Assembly (NCBI GenBank): GCA_947625535.1
Contig: CANQOR010000005.1
Location: 1 to 63,879, forward strand
DNA length: 63,879 nt
Reading direction: 5' to 3'
From: an uncultured Bacilli bacterium
GTDB taxonomy: Bacteria > Bacillota_I > Bacilli_A > RF39 > UBA660
Position 1 is the stretch's first letter; every line of letters starts with the position of its first letter. A model generated the notes under the pieces. It was not told the origin of the DNA, ran no database searches, and saw only the letters and a program-made list of their open reading frames with translations. Below are positions 17,410-25,687 of the stretch, in pieces. A program made the position numbers and the translations under genes.

Positions 17410-18466
17410 ATAAAATAAACCTGATTATATCATGAATTGTAATATAAATCATTAATAGAATTAATAAAGCAAAGAAGATAGCTGTTGTATAAGCTTCTAC
17501 TCTTTCATTTACTTTTTTACGAGTAATTAATTCAATAATTAAGAATAAAACATGGCCACCATCTAAAGCTGGAATTGGTAAAATATTCATTAATCCTAAA
17601 TTAATACTTAAAATAGCTACTAAGTAAATGACATTTTCGATACCAGCACTTCTTGTTTCACCGACAACAGAGTAAATACCAACAGGTCCTGATAAGGCAT
17701 TTATAGATATTTTACCTGTAAATAAGTTAACAACTGTTAACCACATTTGTTCTAAAGTACTAGCAAATTTTTGAAATGAGTATTTGAAAGCAGGAACGAA
17801 ACCTTTTTCTATTTCACTTTTCATTTCAATACCGAAGATTCGTACTTCTTCACCATCTTCTTCAGTAATTTCTGGTTTGACATAGTATGAAGCAGTTTCT
17901 CCATTTTGATGTCTAACAGTAAATTTATATGTATCGTCTTTATCTTTTAATAACAATAGGAGTTGAGCTTTATCCCAAGTTTTAACTTTCTCATCATTAA
18001 TAGCTGTAATAACATCGCCAGCTTCAATACCAACTGTAGCAGCAGGTTTTCCTTCAGTAACATTATAAATTACAGGTTTTAGTGAAGGTGCTCCCCAAAT
18101 TAATGCTATTACAAATAAAAGGATAATAGCCAAAAGGAAGTTATTAAAAACACCAGCTACAAGAATTATTAATCTTTGATACCATGGTCGATTACACATG
18201 AATTTTTCTTTAGGTACTGTGTTGGTGTTATCATCTTCATAGATTTCACCAGCCATTTGAACATAACCACCTATTGGTAAAGCACGGATAGAATAATTAA
18301 TACCATCTTTGCCTTTAATTGTTTTAATTAAAGGGCCCATACCAATAGAAAATTCATGGATATAAACACCACTTTTTTTAGCAGTTAAGAAATGACCAAG
18401 TTCATGAACAAAGACTAATACTCCTAATATTAAAATAAATAAGACAATATTAATAATTGTATTCAT
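17408..18466 (-). CDS. rseP: Site-2 protease RseP (M50 family)
   Basis: The product is 352 aa. HELGH at residues 21-25 in the first membrane helix supplies zinc ligands and catalytic Glu. A central PDZ domain spans about residues 125-215. The C-terminal LPIPALDGGHVLF motif supplies the third ligand (Asp). It cleaves membrane-embedded anti-sigma factors and signal-peptide remnants. It lies in the usual Gram-positive order uppS-cdsA-rseP. Proline-tRNA ligase and polC, which often follow, are replaced here by the zincin pair. Confidence 0.95.
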   Translation of the reverse strand: MNTIINIVLFILILGVLVFVHELGHFLTAKKSGVYIHEFSIGMGPLIKTIKGKDGINYSIRALPIGGYVQMAGEIYEDDNTNTVPKEKFMCNRPWYQRLIILVAGVFNNFLLAIILLFVIALIWGAPSLKPVIYNVTEGKPAATVGIEAGDVITAINDEKVKTWDKAQLLLLLKDKDDTYKFTVRHQNGETASYYVKPEITEEDGEEVRIFGIEMKSEIEKGFVPAFKYSFQKFASTLEQMWLTVVNLFTGKISINALSGPVGIYSVVGETRSAGIENVIYLVAILSINLGLMNILPIPALDGGHVLFLIIELITRKKVNERVEAYTTAIFFALLILLMIYITIHDIIRFIL

Positions 18467-18479
18467 TTAATCACCTTTT

Positions 18480-19289
18480 TTATATAAATAATTTTACGAT
18501 ATTAATAATAATTATATAACCATAAACTATGAAAGATAAACTATCTAAACGATCTAAGATACCACCATGTCCTGGCATTATATTAGAAAAGTCTTTAATA
18601 TCATTTTCTCTTTTTATCTTACTAAAGAATAAATCGCCTAGTTGACCTAAAATAGATAAGAAAAGAGTCATTACTATTAAAGCGAAGATATTTATGTTAC
18701 TAGTTATAATATTATAATAATATAATGAAGCAACAATAGTTCCTACTAAAGAACCAGCTATACTACCTTCTACTGATTTTTTAGGAGATACTTTAGGTAT
18801 TAATTTATGTTTACCGATTAAGCAACCAATTATCATAGCAAAAGTATCAGTTAAGATAGCTATTAATATTAAATATAATAATAGCCATTTATCTGCTCTA
18901 CATAATAAAATTAATAAATTAAAGAATAATCCTATTACAGTTATTGTTCCTAGTAAATTAAAAGCTTCTTTGGTTGTATATTTACCTTTTTCATCGAAGA
19001 TAGCTGGTATTATTAATAGTAAAATACAAATACCTATAATACCATATGATACTCCAGTATAAATATATGATACTTTAAGACCATTAAATACTAGTAATTC
19101 ATAAGCTATAAAACCGATTATTTTAGTAAATAAGTTATAAGAATTATGACTTTCTTTTAATTCTACTATTTCTTTATATGCTAAAGCTGAAACCATTCCT
19201 ACACCTACAGCAAAGGGAATTCCTCCTAAAAGGAATAAAGGAATGACAATAGCTAAAGCGACGATTGCACTTATAACACGTGTTTTCAT
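18480..19289 (-). CDS. cdsA: Phosphatidate cytidylyltransferase
   Basis: The product is 269 aa with about eight membrane helices and the C-terminal CDP-diacylglycerol synthase signature [14 protein letters not shown]. It converts phosphatidic acid and CTP to CDP-diacylglycerol, the precursor of all membrane phospholipids. It overlaps the end of uppS by 4 bases (translational coupling) and precedes rseP by 13 nt. Confidence 0.95.
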   Translation of the reverse strand: MKTRVISAIVALAIVIPLFLLGGIPFAVGVGMVSALAYKEIVELKESHNSYNLFTKIIGFIAYELLVFNGLKVSYIYTGVSYGIIGICILLLIIPAIFDEKGKYTTKEAFNLLGTITVIGLFFNLLILLCRADKWLLLYLILIAILTDTFAMIIGCLIGKHKLIPKVSPKKSVEGSIAGSLVGTIVASLYYYNIITSNINIFALIVMTLFLSILGQLGDLFFSKIKRENDIKDFSNIMPGHGGILDRLDSLSFIVYGYIIIINIVKLFI

Positions 19290-19993
19290 TTAGTGTTGCC
19301 TCCAAAACGGCGATCACGTTGATTAAATAAGTCAATTGCATGTTCAAATTCTTCTTTATTAAAGTCAGGGAAATATATTTTAGGAAAATACATTTCAGCA
19401 TAACTTAATTCATAAATCATGAAGTTACTTATTCTTTCTTCTCCACTAGTTCTAATTAGTAAATCAATTGGTGGTAATTCGTTATACATATATTTATATA
19501 GTAATTTTTCATCGATATCGTTAACTGTTAATTTACCATCTATAACATCTTGACATACCTTTTTAGTAGCATCAGCTATTTCTTGTTGACCACCATAATT
19601 TAAACATATGTTAAAGATTCCTTTAGTATTATTTTTAGTTTTTTCAGTAATAGTAGCCATAGCTTTTTTAACATCTTCTCTTAGATTGTCTTTACGACCT
19701 GAAAAGACTATTTTAATGTTTTCTTCATGTATTTTGTTACATTCATTATTAAACCAATTAACAAAGATATCCATTAAGTATTTTACTTCTTCTTCACTAC
19801 GTTTAAAGTTTTCGGTAGAAAAAGCAAAGACACTTAGGACTTTAACTCCTTTATTAATTATATATGGGGCTAAGTCACGAATATTTTCGAATCCTTTTTG
19901 ATGCCCTTTTAATTGAGGTAAACCTCTTTCTTTTGCCCATCTTCTGTTACCATCTAAAATAATAGCAACATGTTCTGGATAATATTTTTCCAT
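19286..19993 (-). CDS. uppS: Isoprenyl transferase (undecaprenyl diphosphate synthase)
   Basis: The product is 235 aa from the ATG at 19993; a TTG two codons earlier is possible but close to the ribosome binding site. Key motifs are [13 protein letters not shown] (catalytic Asp14), [13 protein letters not shown] and [11 protein letters not shown]. It builds the C55 lipid carrier for peptidoglycan and other wall polymers. First gene of the uppS-cdsA-rseP operon, behind a TTGCCT/TATAAT promoter. Confidence 0.95.
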   Translation of the reverse strand: MEKYYPEHVAIILDGNRRWAKERGLPQLKGHQKGFENIRDLAPYIINKGVKVLSVFAFSTENFKRSEEEVKYLMDIFVNWFNNECNKIHEENIKIVFSGRKDNLREDVKKAMATITEKTKNNTKGIFNICLNYGGQQEIADATKKVCQDVIDGKLTVNDIDEKLLYKYMYNELPPIDLLIRTSGEERISNFMIYELSYAEMYFPKIYFPDFNKEEFEHAIDLFNQRDRRFGGNTK

Positions 19994-20016
19994 ATTCAAT
20001 CCATCCTTCTTATTTG

Positions 20017-20045
20017 ATTATACTATTATCAAAGGTTAAAGGCAA
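20017..20045 (-). promoter_or_regulatory. Promoter of the uppS-cdsA-rseP operon
   Basis: Minus strand TTGCCT (20040-20045), a 17-base spacer and TATAAT (20017-20022), 24 bases before the uppS start. It lies between divergent uppS and the AraC-type gene. Confidence 0.7.
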
Positions 20046-20095
20046 GAAACAATCAAGGTTATTTGATAGATAAATTTAGTATTTTTAAGTATTTA

Positions 20096-20104
20096 TGGTA
20101 TAAT
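20096..20104 (+). promoter_or_regulatory. Extended -10 promoter of the AraC-type gene
   Basis: TGGTATAAT (TGN plus a perfect -10) lies 16 bases before AAGGAGGG. No good -35 box is present, which is usual for extended -10 promoters. Confidence 0.55.
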
Positions 20105-20128
20105 TTTAATCTATTAAGGAGGGATATG

Positions 20129-20593
20129 ATGAAATATAGTGAATTAGTAATAAATATTTTAGATTATTTAGATAGTCATATTTATGAAGATATTAGTATT
20201 GATTTACTTAGTCAAATATTTTGTTATGATAAAACCTACTTAATGAAGAAGTTTAAGAGTGAACTTGGAATATCTATTATAAATTATGTTAATAGAATGA
20301 AAATTTATAATAGTTTAGAATTATTGTATAGTGATGAATTATTACTTAAGATTGCTTTAAATACAGGGTTTAATTCTTTAGAATATTATTCTGAATCATT
20401 TAGAAAAGTTATGGGAGTTAATCCTTCTAGTTTAAGAAGATATTTTAAGGGAACTATTACTAAAGAAGAATTATTAAAAGTAAAAGAAGCTTTAGAAGAA
20501 ATGATGAATTTTAAGAATTTTATTTTACAATATAGATTACATCTTACAGAAGGCAATTTACTTACTTTAAAAAATAAAAGATATGCTGCATAG
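20129..20593 (+). CDS. AraC-type helix-turn-helix regulator
   Basis: The product is 154 aa from the second of two adjacent ATGs, 7 bases after GGAGG. The whole N-terminal 100 residues are an AraC double HTH: ISIDLLSQIFCYDKTYLMKKF for helix set one, and LKIALNTGFNSLEYYSESFRKVMG, then NPSSLRR, for set two. There is no separate ligand-binding domain; the C-terminal 45 residues are helical and unassigned. It reads divergently from uppS, whose promoter it could control. Target unknown. Confidence 0.85.
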   Translation: MKYSELVINILDYLDSHIYEDISIDLLSQIFCYDKTYLMKKFKSELGISIINYVNRMKIYNSLELLYSDELLLKIALNTGFNSLEYYSESFRKVMGVNPSSLRRYFKGTITKEELLKVKEALEEMMNFKNFILQYRLHLTEGNLLTLKNKRYAA

Positions 20594-20604
20594 CATATCT
20601 TTTT
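20576..20604. terminator. Bidirectional terminator between the AraC-type gene and khpA
   Basis: An 11-bp stem AAAAGATATGC / GCATATCTTTT with loop TGCATA contains the plus-strand stop codon. A and T runs on both sides allow use in both directions. Confidence 0.8.
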
Positions 20605-20609
20605 GATTC

Positions 20610-20855
20610 TTAGAATGAATCAATATTTATTTTAACTTTCTTTAAACCTAGAATATAAGCATGAGCTTGGACTAAAGTACGAATAGCATTAGCCATTTTA
20701 CCATTACGACCAATAACAGCTCCCATATCGCTTTCATGAACAATAATTTCTAGAATAGTTGAATCTTCTTCGCCACCAAATTGTTGAACACTAACCATAT
20801 CTGGTTCTTTAGCGATACTTTTTACTAAATATTCAGCAAATTCTTTTAATTCCAT
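20610..20855 (-). CDS. khpA: KH domain RNA-binding protein KhpA
   Basis: The product is 81 aa and is almost entirely one type-II KH domain, with the VIGRNGKMANAIR GxxG loop. KhpA pairs with KhpB (EloR/Jag) to control cell elongation and wall synthesis in Firmicutes. It lies 2 nt after rpsP, the usual neighbour. Confidence 0.9.
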   Translation of the reverse strand: MELKEFAEYLVKSIAKEPDMVSVQQFGGEEDSTILEIIVHESDMGAVIGRNGKMANAIRTLVQAHAYILGLKKVKINIDSF

Positions 20856-20857
20856 AA

Positions 20858-21133
20858 TTACTTACCTTCTTTTTTAGATTCAGTATATTTTTTAATTATG
20901 CCTTTTTTGCTTAGTAGATTTTTAACAGTATCAGTTGGTTCTGCACCATTATTTAACCAGTATAATGCTTTTTCTTCATCGATAGTTAATTCATATTCAG
21001 CTGGAATAGGATTATAGATACCTAATGAATCAATAAAACGACCATCTCTAGGACTACGAGAATCAGCTGCAACTATTTTATAGAAAGGTCTTTGTTTTGA
21101 ACCGCCTCTTTTTAATCTTAATTTAACTGCCAT
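20858..21133 (-). CDS. rpsP: 30S ribosomal protein S16
   Basis: The product is 91 aa, starting at the ATG in [18 protein letters not shown], 7 bases after AAAGGAGGG. Motifs [17 protein letters not shown] and YNPI, and the length, are standard. It is co-transcribed with khpA. The usual ffh/ylxM upstream and rimM/trmD downstream are absent. Confidence 0.97.
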   Translation of the reverse strand: MAVKLRLKRGGSKQRPFYKIVAADSRSPRDGRFIDSLGIYNPIPAEYELTIDEEKALYWLNNGAEPTDTVKNLLSKKGIIKKYTESKKEGK

Positions 21134-21164
21134 ATATTTCCCTCCTTTGTTTAGCGATAATAAT

Positions 21165-21216
21165 ATATCAAAAAAAATACATTGTGTCAACCATTATTAG
21201 TTGACACGATGTATTT
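21165..21216 (-). terminator. Strong terminator of cotE
   Basis: A 16-bp stem (arms 21175-21190 and 21201-21216, with one G-U pair) and a seven-T tail on the minus strand start one base after the cotE stop. It also separates cotE from rpsP-khpA. Confidence 0.9.
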
Positions 21217-21738
21217 CTATTTTTCATCTTTCACATAGTCTTCTTTAACATCATCAATAGATTCTTCTTCATATAAATCATCCCATGGTAATTCATCTTC
21301 TTCAATAGCTATTTTAACCATTCCTTCCCCTATTATTTCGACTCCTAATTCTTTTTCAACTTTTAAAGTAACTTCATTACCTTTTATTTTAACATCTTGG
21401 ACAGTTGGTTGTTTTAAACTACGAACAATAATTTCATTATCATTATTTAAAGAATCCATATCTTTAACACGTAAACGCATTATATCTTGATAAGTAAAAT
21501 TTCTTGTTGTAACAGCTGTTTTAGAATCATTATCATATGAATACCAAACATTAATATCAAAAGAACCATTTATATTAACTTCATTTTGTTTATTAGTACC
21601 ACTAAAATTATGATTAATTACCCAACAACCTAAAACTGTATTAGGGGTGTTTTCAGGAGTTAAGGAATAATTATCTACAGAAGTTTTACGTCCTTTACCA
21701 ACGATAGTTTTAGTTACTATTTCTTTATAATTAGACAT
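21217..21738 (-). CDS. cotE: Outer spore coat protein CotE family
   Basis: The product is 173 aa from the ATG at 21738, after AGAGGTG; an in-frame GTG upstream is part of that ribosome binding site. It matches CotE along its length: YKEIVTKTIVGKGRK at the N-terminus, TVLGCWVINH in the middle, GSFDINVWYSYDNDSKTAV, and an acidic C-terminus. In Bacillus, CotE directs assembly of the outer spore coat. The gene sits between rel and rpsP. Its presence suggests sporulation or a derived use of the protein. The family call is strong; function in this organism is inferred. Confidence 0.9.
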   Translation of the reverse strand: MSNYKEIVTKTIVGKGRKTSVDNYSLTPENTPNTVLGCWVINHNFSGTNKQNEVNINGSFDINVWYSYDNDSKTAVTTRNFTYQDIMRLRVKDMDSLNNDNEIIVRSLKQPTVQDVKIKGNEVTLKVEKELGVEIIGEGMVKIAIEEDELPWDDLYEEESIDDVKEDYVKDEK

Positions 21739-21793
21739 TTTATTCACCTCTAATTTAATGTATGCATAAAAGAGGCAAATATTGATTAAAAGA

Positions 21794-23227
21794 TTATTTT
21801 AAGTATTCTTTAATTTTCTTTTTAGCTCTTAAAGTTATTACATAATTAAGCCATGTTTTATGAGGATGAGCTTTTTTACTAGGTATTAACATAATACGAT
21901 CTTTATTATTTAATTTATGATATAGTTTTACTTCTTTACCATTTAAGTAAGCTTTAGATAGGTGGTTACCTATTTCACTATGGATTTTATAAGCAAAATC
22001 AATAATACATGAACCTTTAGGTAATTCAATAATATCTCCTGTTACAGTATAAACATAAATATTATTAGTAAATATTTCTTCTTTAAGACGAGCTATGAAA
22101 TCAGAATCACTTGTTATACCATCATTTAATTCACGAATAGTATTAAAGAATTGATAGTTAACTTTAAGTTCTGTTTGCATTTTTGTTTTACCTTTTTCCT
22201 TTAAGGTTTGCCAGTAAGCAGCTAAGCCAAAGGTATTAAGATCATCCATAGTTTTAGTTTTGATTTGAAATTGAATTAAATGATTATCTGGAGCGAAGAC
22301 AGTTGTATGTAAGGAACGATACATATTAGTTTTAGGACAAGCTATATAGTCTTTAAATTTATTATTCATTGGGGTATATAATTTATGAATAAGTCCTAGA
22401 ACATGGTATGGATCTTCATTATCTTCTAAGATTATTTTATAATTTACTAAATCATGAATATCATTTAATTTATAACCTTTATTTAGTTTTTGATATATAT
22501 GATAAATATTTAAGATTTTTAAACGATATGTATATTTAATATTATTTTCTTTTAAGATTTTAGATACTTCTTTAATAGCGTCTTTACAACATTTTTTATA
22601 ATCTAATAAAATAGATTTTTGTTTTTCTTCGATAGTTTTATATGATTCAGGATCTAAGTAATAAAGGCAGAGATCTTCTAAATCACATTTAAGACGAAAA
22701 GCACCAATAAAGTAAGCTAAAGGGACAAAGATATATAGGGTTTCTTCAGCACATCTAATTTGTTTTTCTTTAACTTTAAAGTTTAAGGTACGCATGTTAT
22801 GAAGACGATCACATAATTTAATAATTATTATTCTTACATCATCATTTAAACTGTTTATTAATCTTCTAATATTAGCGTTTGCTTCATCATTTTTATTATT
22901 AAAGTGCATATTACTTAATTTAGTAACACCTTCTACTAAGAAAGCAACATCATCACCAAATTCTTTTTGAATGTCTTTTAAAGTAACGTCGGTATCTTCA
23001 ACAACATCATGTAATAAGCCAGCGCAAAGTGATGCACCATCAGCTTTAAACTCTGTTAAATTTAAGCAAACATGTAAAGGGTGAATTATATAAGGTTCAC
23101 CACTTTCTCTTTTTTGATTACGATGGGCATAAGAAGCTAGTTCATAAGCTTTTTTTACTTTGTCTACTTCTTCGGGATTATAATCAGAGACAATTTTGAT
23201 AATATCATCTATACAAATACTACTCAT
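21794..23227 (-). CDS. rel: RelA/SpoT homologue with intact hydrolase, altered synthetase and no C-terminal regulatory half
   Basis: The product is 477 aa, against about 730 for full-length Rel. The HD hydrolase domain is well kept: KRESGEPYIIHP, HDVVEDT, KLCDRLHNMRTL. The synthetase domain keeps FKDYIACPKTNMYRSLHTTV but differs at key places. The EVQIRT motif reads QFQIKT (catalytic Glu to Gln, Arg to Lys), AEYGVAAHW reads NTFGLAAYW, and the Arg after YDLLA is Lys. A TGS domain (IELPKGSCIIDFAYKIHSEI) follows and the protein then ends, without the zinc-finger/CC and ACT domains. Likely a (p)ppGpp hydrolase; synthetase activity is doubtful. Confidence 0.85.
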   Translation of the reverse strand: MSSICIDDIIKIVSDYNPEEVDKVKKAYELASYAHRNQKRESGEPYIIHPLHVCLNLTEFKADGASLCAGLLHDVVEDTDVTLKDIQKEFGDDVAFLVEGVTKLSNMHFNNKNDEANANIRRLINSLNDDVRIIIIKLCDRLHNMRTLNFKVKEKQIRCAEETLYIFVPLAYFIGAFRLKCDLEDLCLYYLDPESYKTIEEKQKSILLDYKKCCKDAIKEVSKILKENNIKYTYRLKILNIYHIYQKLNKGYKLNDIHDLVNYKIILEDNEDPYHVLGLIHKLYTPMNNKFKDYIACPKTNMYRSLHTTVFAPDNHLIQFQIKTKTMDDLNTFGLAAYWQTLKEKGKTKMQTELKVNYQFFNTIRELNDGITSDSDFIARLKEEIFTNNIYVYTVTGDIIELPKGSCIIDFAYKIHSEIGNHLSKAYLNGKEVKLYHKLNNKDRIMLIPSKKAHPHKTWLNYVITLRAKKKIKEYLK

Positions 23228-23273
23228 ATCCTACACATCCTATTCAGTATGTAACAATAATAGCACATTAAAA

Positions 23274-23296
23274 TTAAAAAAAACATTAATATAATG
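23274..23296 (-). terminator. Weak terminator of the cadherin-like protein gene
   Basis: CATTA-TAT-TAATG mini-hairpin overlapping the stop codon, followed by a long T run on the minus strand. The 5-bp stem is short, so readthrough from neighbours is possible. Confidence 0.5.
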
Positions 23297-25175
23297 GTTC
23301 ATTTTGACTTTTTGAGCCTTTTTTCTTTTTTATTACATTAAGTAATAAAAGAATAACAATTATAATAACTATAACACCTATAATTAAAGGAAGATTATTT
23401 TTAAAGAATGCTGTTAATGGTTCACTTTCAGGAAGTAAATCTTCAGTAGTTATAATATAGTGTGTATCTCCATTAGTAGTAAATTTAACATAGCCATTAT
23501 CAACTTTAATACCATCAGTTATTAAGTTATATTGACCTTCGGTAGTATATGAATAAAGTCTAACATTAACACCATCTAAGTATCTTTCATTTAAGTATAA
23601 TAAGATATCTACATCTTTAGGTAGTTTAGTTTCATAAGTAAGTAAATTTTTATTATCTATTTGATTTAAAGAGACATCTAAGTCTTCATTAGAGGAGATA
23701 TTATTTAATGTAACTTGATATTCTAAACCATTATAGATATTAACTACTTCATAATATAATTTATAATTATTATCTTTTAAGGTATCTAAGATATCTTTAG
23801 AGATAATATGAGATGTATCTATGGTTGTTTCATATATTATATTAGAAGTTATATTAGTATTTAATTCAGTTACTAATTTAGCATTATTAGGTTGTTTAAA
23901 TGCAACTATTAAGTAGTTTCTAACTTGTTGTTTTTCATCTTCGATACTTTTTTCAGTTACTTTAACAGTTATAAGATTTATACCTTCTTGTAAATTGTTA
24001 TTACCTAGTATTTCAACAGTAGCTGTTTTACTTTCAGGAATAGCTTCAATATTTAAGATATTTATATTATTAGGAATACTTATTGTATAATAATTTTTTT
24101 CATCATCTAAGGTAAATCCTAGATTGTTAATATTTAAGCTTTTTAGTTTATTACTTTGTTTTATATCTTCAATTACTTCATTAGAACGATTTATTATAAT
24201 TGTATAAGTTGCTTCGTTACCACCAGATGATGTTACATGTAATTTAAAGGTATTAGAACCGATATTTAGTTGTTGTTTACCTGTACCAGTCATTGTGGCA
24301 TTAGGATCATTAGTAATAGCTGTTATTAAGATACTATCAACAGTTTTACTTACAGTAGCTTCATAAGTTGTTTTATTTTTATCATAAGTAATATTAGTAT
24401 TAGAGACAGTTAAACTTTTAAGGGTGGTATCCCCTGTTCGATCATCTTTACGATTAATAACTATTAAATATGTTCTAGATGAACCATCTTGAGCAGAGAC
24501 GACTACACGGACACGGTTAGCACCATAATCTAGTTTTTTAATACCTGTTCCAGTTATAGTTTGATTTTTCTCTCCTTGTTTAGCAACTATGTTTACTGAT
24601 GTAACATCAGCAGGAACATTTAGGGAATATTCATATTTAGTTTTACTAAAAGTTGGACTTAGATTATATCCTTCAACATATAAAGAACCAATGAATGTAT
24701 TAGTACTAGGTTTAACAGCATTTATAGTTACGTTAGCAAAAGATTGAGCTACGGGGTCCCCATTAGCATAGTAAGATTCAACTACTTGGCCATTTTCATC
24801 AACAGCATCTATTTCAACTTTAGATACGCCTTCTTTTAAAACGGTAAATTTAAATTGCATTTGGTTACCAGATGTCCAATTACGACTATCAGGAGATTTT
24901 TTAATATATAAGTAACCATCTTTAGTAGTAACAGTTCCTTTACCTTGAATCCAGAAAGTTCTATCATATCTTAGATAAGCTGGATCATATTTAATACGAA
25001 CATTAACTTCTTTTATTTCTAAATCACCATACATAGCATTTAGTAAGACATAAACATCTGAACCAACAACCGGTCTTTGTGTAGAAGCTTCTAGGAAAGT
25101 AGCAGCTTTTACAATATATGGAAATAGGATAAAAGTTAATAAAATTGTTATAGTAAATAATTTAATCTTTTTCAT
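23286..25175 (-). CDS. Secreted, membrane-anchored protein with cadherin-like beta-sandwich repeats
   Basis: The product is 629 aa. It has a signal peptide (residues 1-24, ending IVKA) and a cohesin-like N-terminal domain (about 25-150, with NVRIKYDPAYLRYDR). Three cadherin-like beta-sandwich repeats follow (about 160-420), each with LSPTFSKTKYEYSLNVP-type strands and ending in TYLIVINR or YTIIINR. A further region leads to a C-terminal transmembrane helix (about 597-615) with a KKKKGS tail. Such proteins sit on the outer face of the membrane and bind wall sugars or proteins. Ligand unknown. It lies beyond rel with no clear promoter link. Confidence 0.8.
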   Translation of the reverse strand: MKKIKLFTITILLTFILFPYIVKAATFLEASTQRPVVGSDVYVLLNAMYGDLEIKEVNVRIKYDPAYLRYDRTFWIQGKGTVTTKDGYLYIKKSPDSRNWTSGNQMQFKFTVLKEGVSKVEIDAVDENGQVVESYYANGDPVAQSFANVTINAVKPSTNTFIGSLYVEGYNLSPTFSKTKYEYSLNVPADVTSVNIVAKQGEKNQTITGTGIKKLDYGANRVRVVVSAQDGSSRTYLIVINRKDDRTGDTTLKSLTVSNTNITYDKNKTTYEATVSKTVDSILITAITNDPNATMTGTGKQQLNIGSNTFKLHVTSSGGNEATYTIIINRSNEVIEDIKQSNKLKSLNINNLGFTLDDEKNYYTISIPNNINILNIEAIPESKTATVEILGNNNLQEGINLITVKVTEKSIEDEKQQVRNYLIVAFKQPNNAKLVTELNTNITSNIIYETTIDTSHIISKDILDTLKDNNYKLYYEVVNIYNGLEYQVTLNNISSNEDLDVSLNQIDNKNLLTYETKLPKDVDILLYLNERYLDGVNVRLYSYTTEGQYNLITDGIKVDNGYVKFTTNGDTHYIITTEDLLPESEPLTAFFKNNLPLIIGVIVIIIVILLLLNVIKKKKGSKSQNEPLY

Positions 25176-25239
25176 ACTTACTCCCTAGTCTTTCTATCAT
25201 ACTAATTATATTATATATTTTACAATATTTCAATTACAT

Positions 25240-25264
25240 AGCATTTACCTTAATGCTTTTTTTT
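25240..25264 (+). promoter_or_regulatory. Hairpin with U run in front of hit (possible attenuator)
   Basis: AGCATT / AATGCT stem with a 6-nt loop and an eight-T run on the plus strand. It lies 25 bases before the hit start codon. No plus-strand gene precedes it, so it could act only on a leader transcript of hit or on antisense reads. Confidence 0.4.
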
Positions 25265-25289
25265 GATAACATATTAATGAGGTGATGAG

Positions 25290-25658
25290 ATGGACGATTG
25301 TATATTTTGTAAAATAATTAAGGGAGAAATTCCTTCTAAAAAGATTTATGAAGATGATAAAGTTGTCGTTATAATGGATGCTAATCCCCAAGTAGATGGA
25401 CATGTTTTAGTAATTCCAAAGGAACATATAACTGATTATACAGGGTTAGATGATACTCAACTTAGTCATATTAATATGGTAGCTAGAAAGATAGCACCTA
25501 CTTTAATGGAAAAGTTAGGTTCTAAAGCAATGACTTTTGTAGTTAATTATGGAGCTAGTCAAGTTGTAAAACATTTTCATCTTCATTTAATACCAGATTA
25601 CTTGGTTAAAGAAAAAAGTGATAAATCACTTGATGAAGTTTATGACATAATAAAATAG
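25290..25658 (+). CDS. hit: HIT family nucleotide hydrolase
   Basis: The product is 122 aa. It has the N-terminal DDCIFCKIIKGEIPS signature with two Cys, a DANPQVDGHVLVIPK strand, and the histidine triad HFHLHLIP near residue 100. These Hint-type proteins hydrolyse adenosine phosphoramidates and related nucleotide conjugates. It starts after GAGGTGATGAG. It reads divergently from the cadherin-like gene and convergently with the RNase J gene. Confidence 0.92.
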   Translation: MDDCIFCKIIKGEIPSKKIYEDDKVVVIMDANPQVDGHVLVIPKEHITDYTGLDDTQLSHINMVARKIAPTLMEKLGSKAMTFVVNYGASQVVKHFHLHLIPDYLVKEKSDKSLDEVYDIIK

Positions 25659-25681
25659 ATACTAATTGAAGTATCTATTTT
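25652..25681. terminator. Bidirectional terminator between hit and the RNase J gene
   Basis: An 11-bp stem AAATAGATACT / AGTATCTATTT encloses the hit stop codon, with T-rich flanks in both directions. Confidence 0.75.
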
Positions 25682-25687
25682 CATTTG

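Noticed and set aside
19608..19901. Plus-strand frame inside uppS
   Set aside because: Antisense shadow of a conserved gene; no ribosome binding site and no family match.
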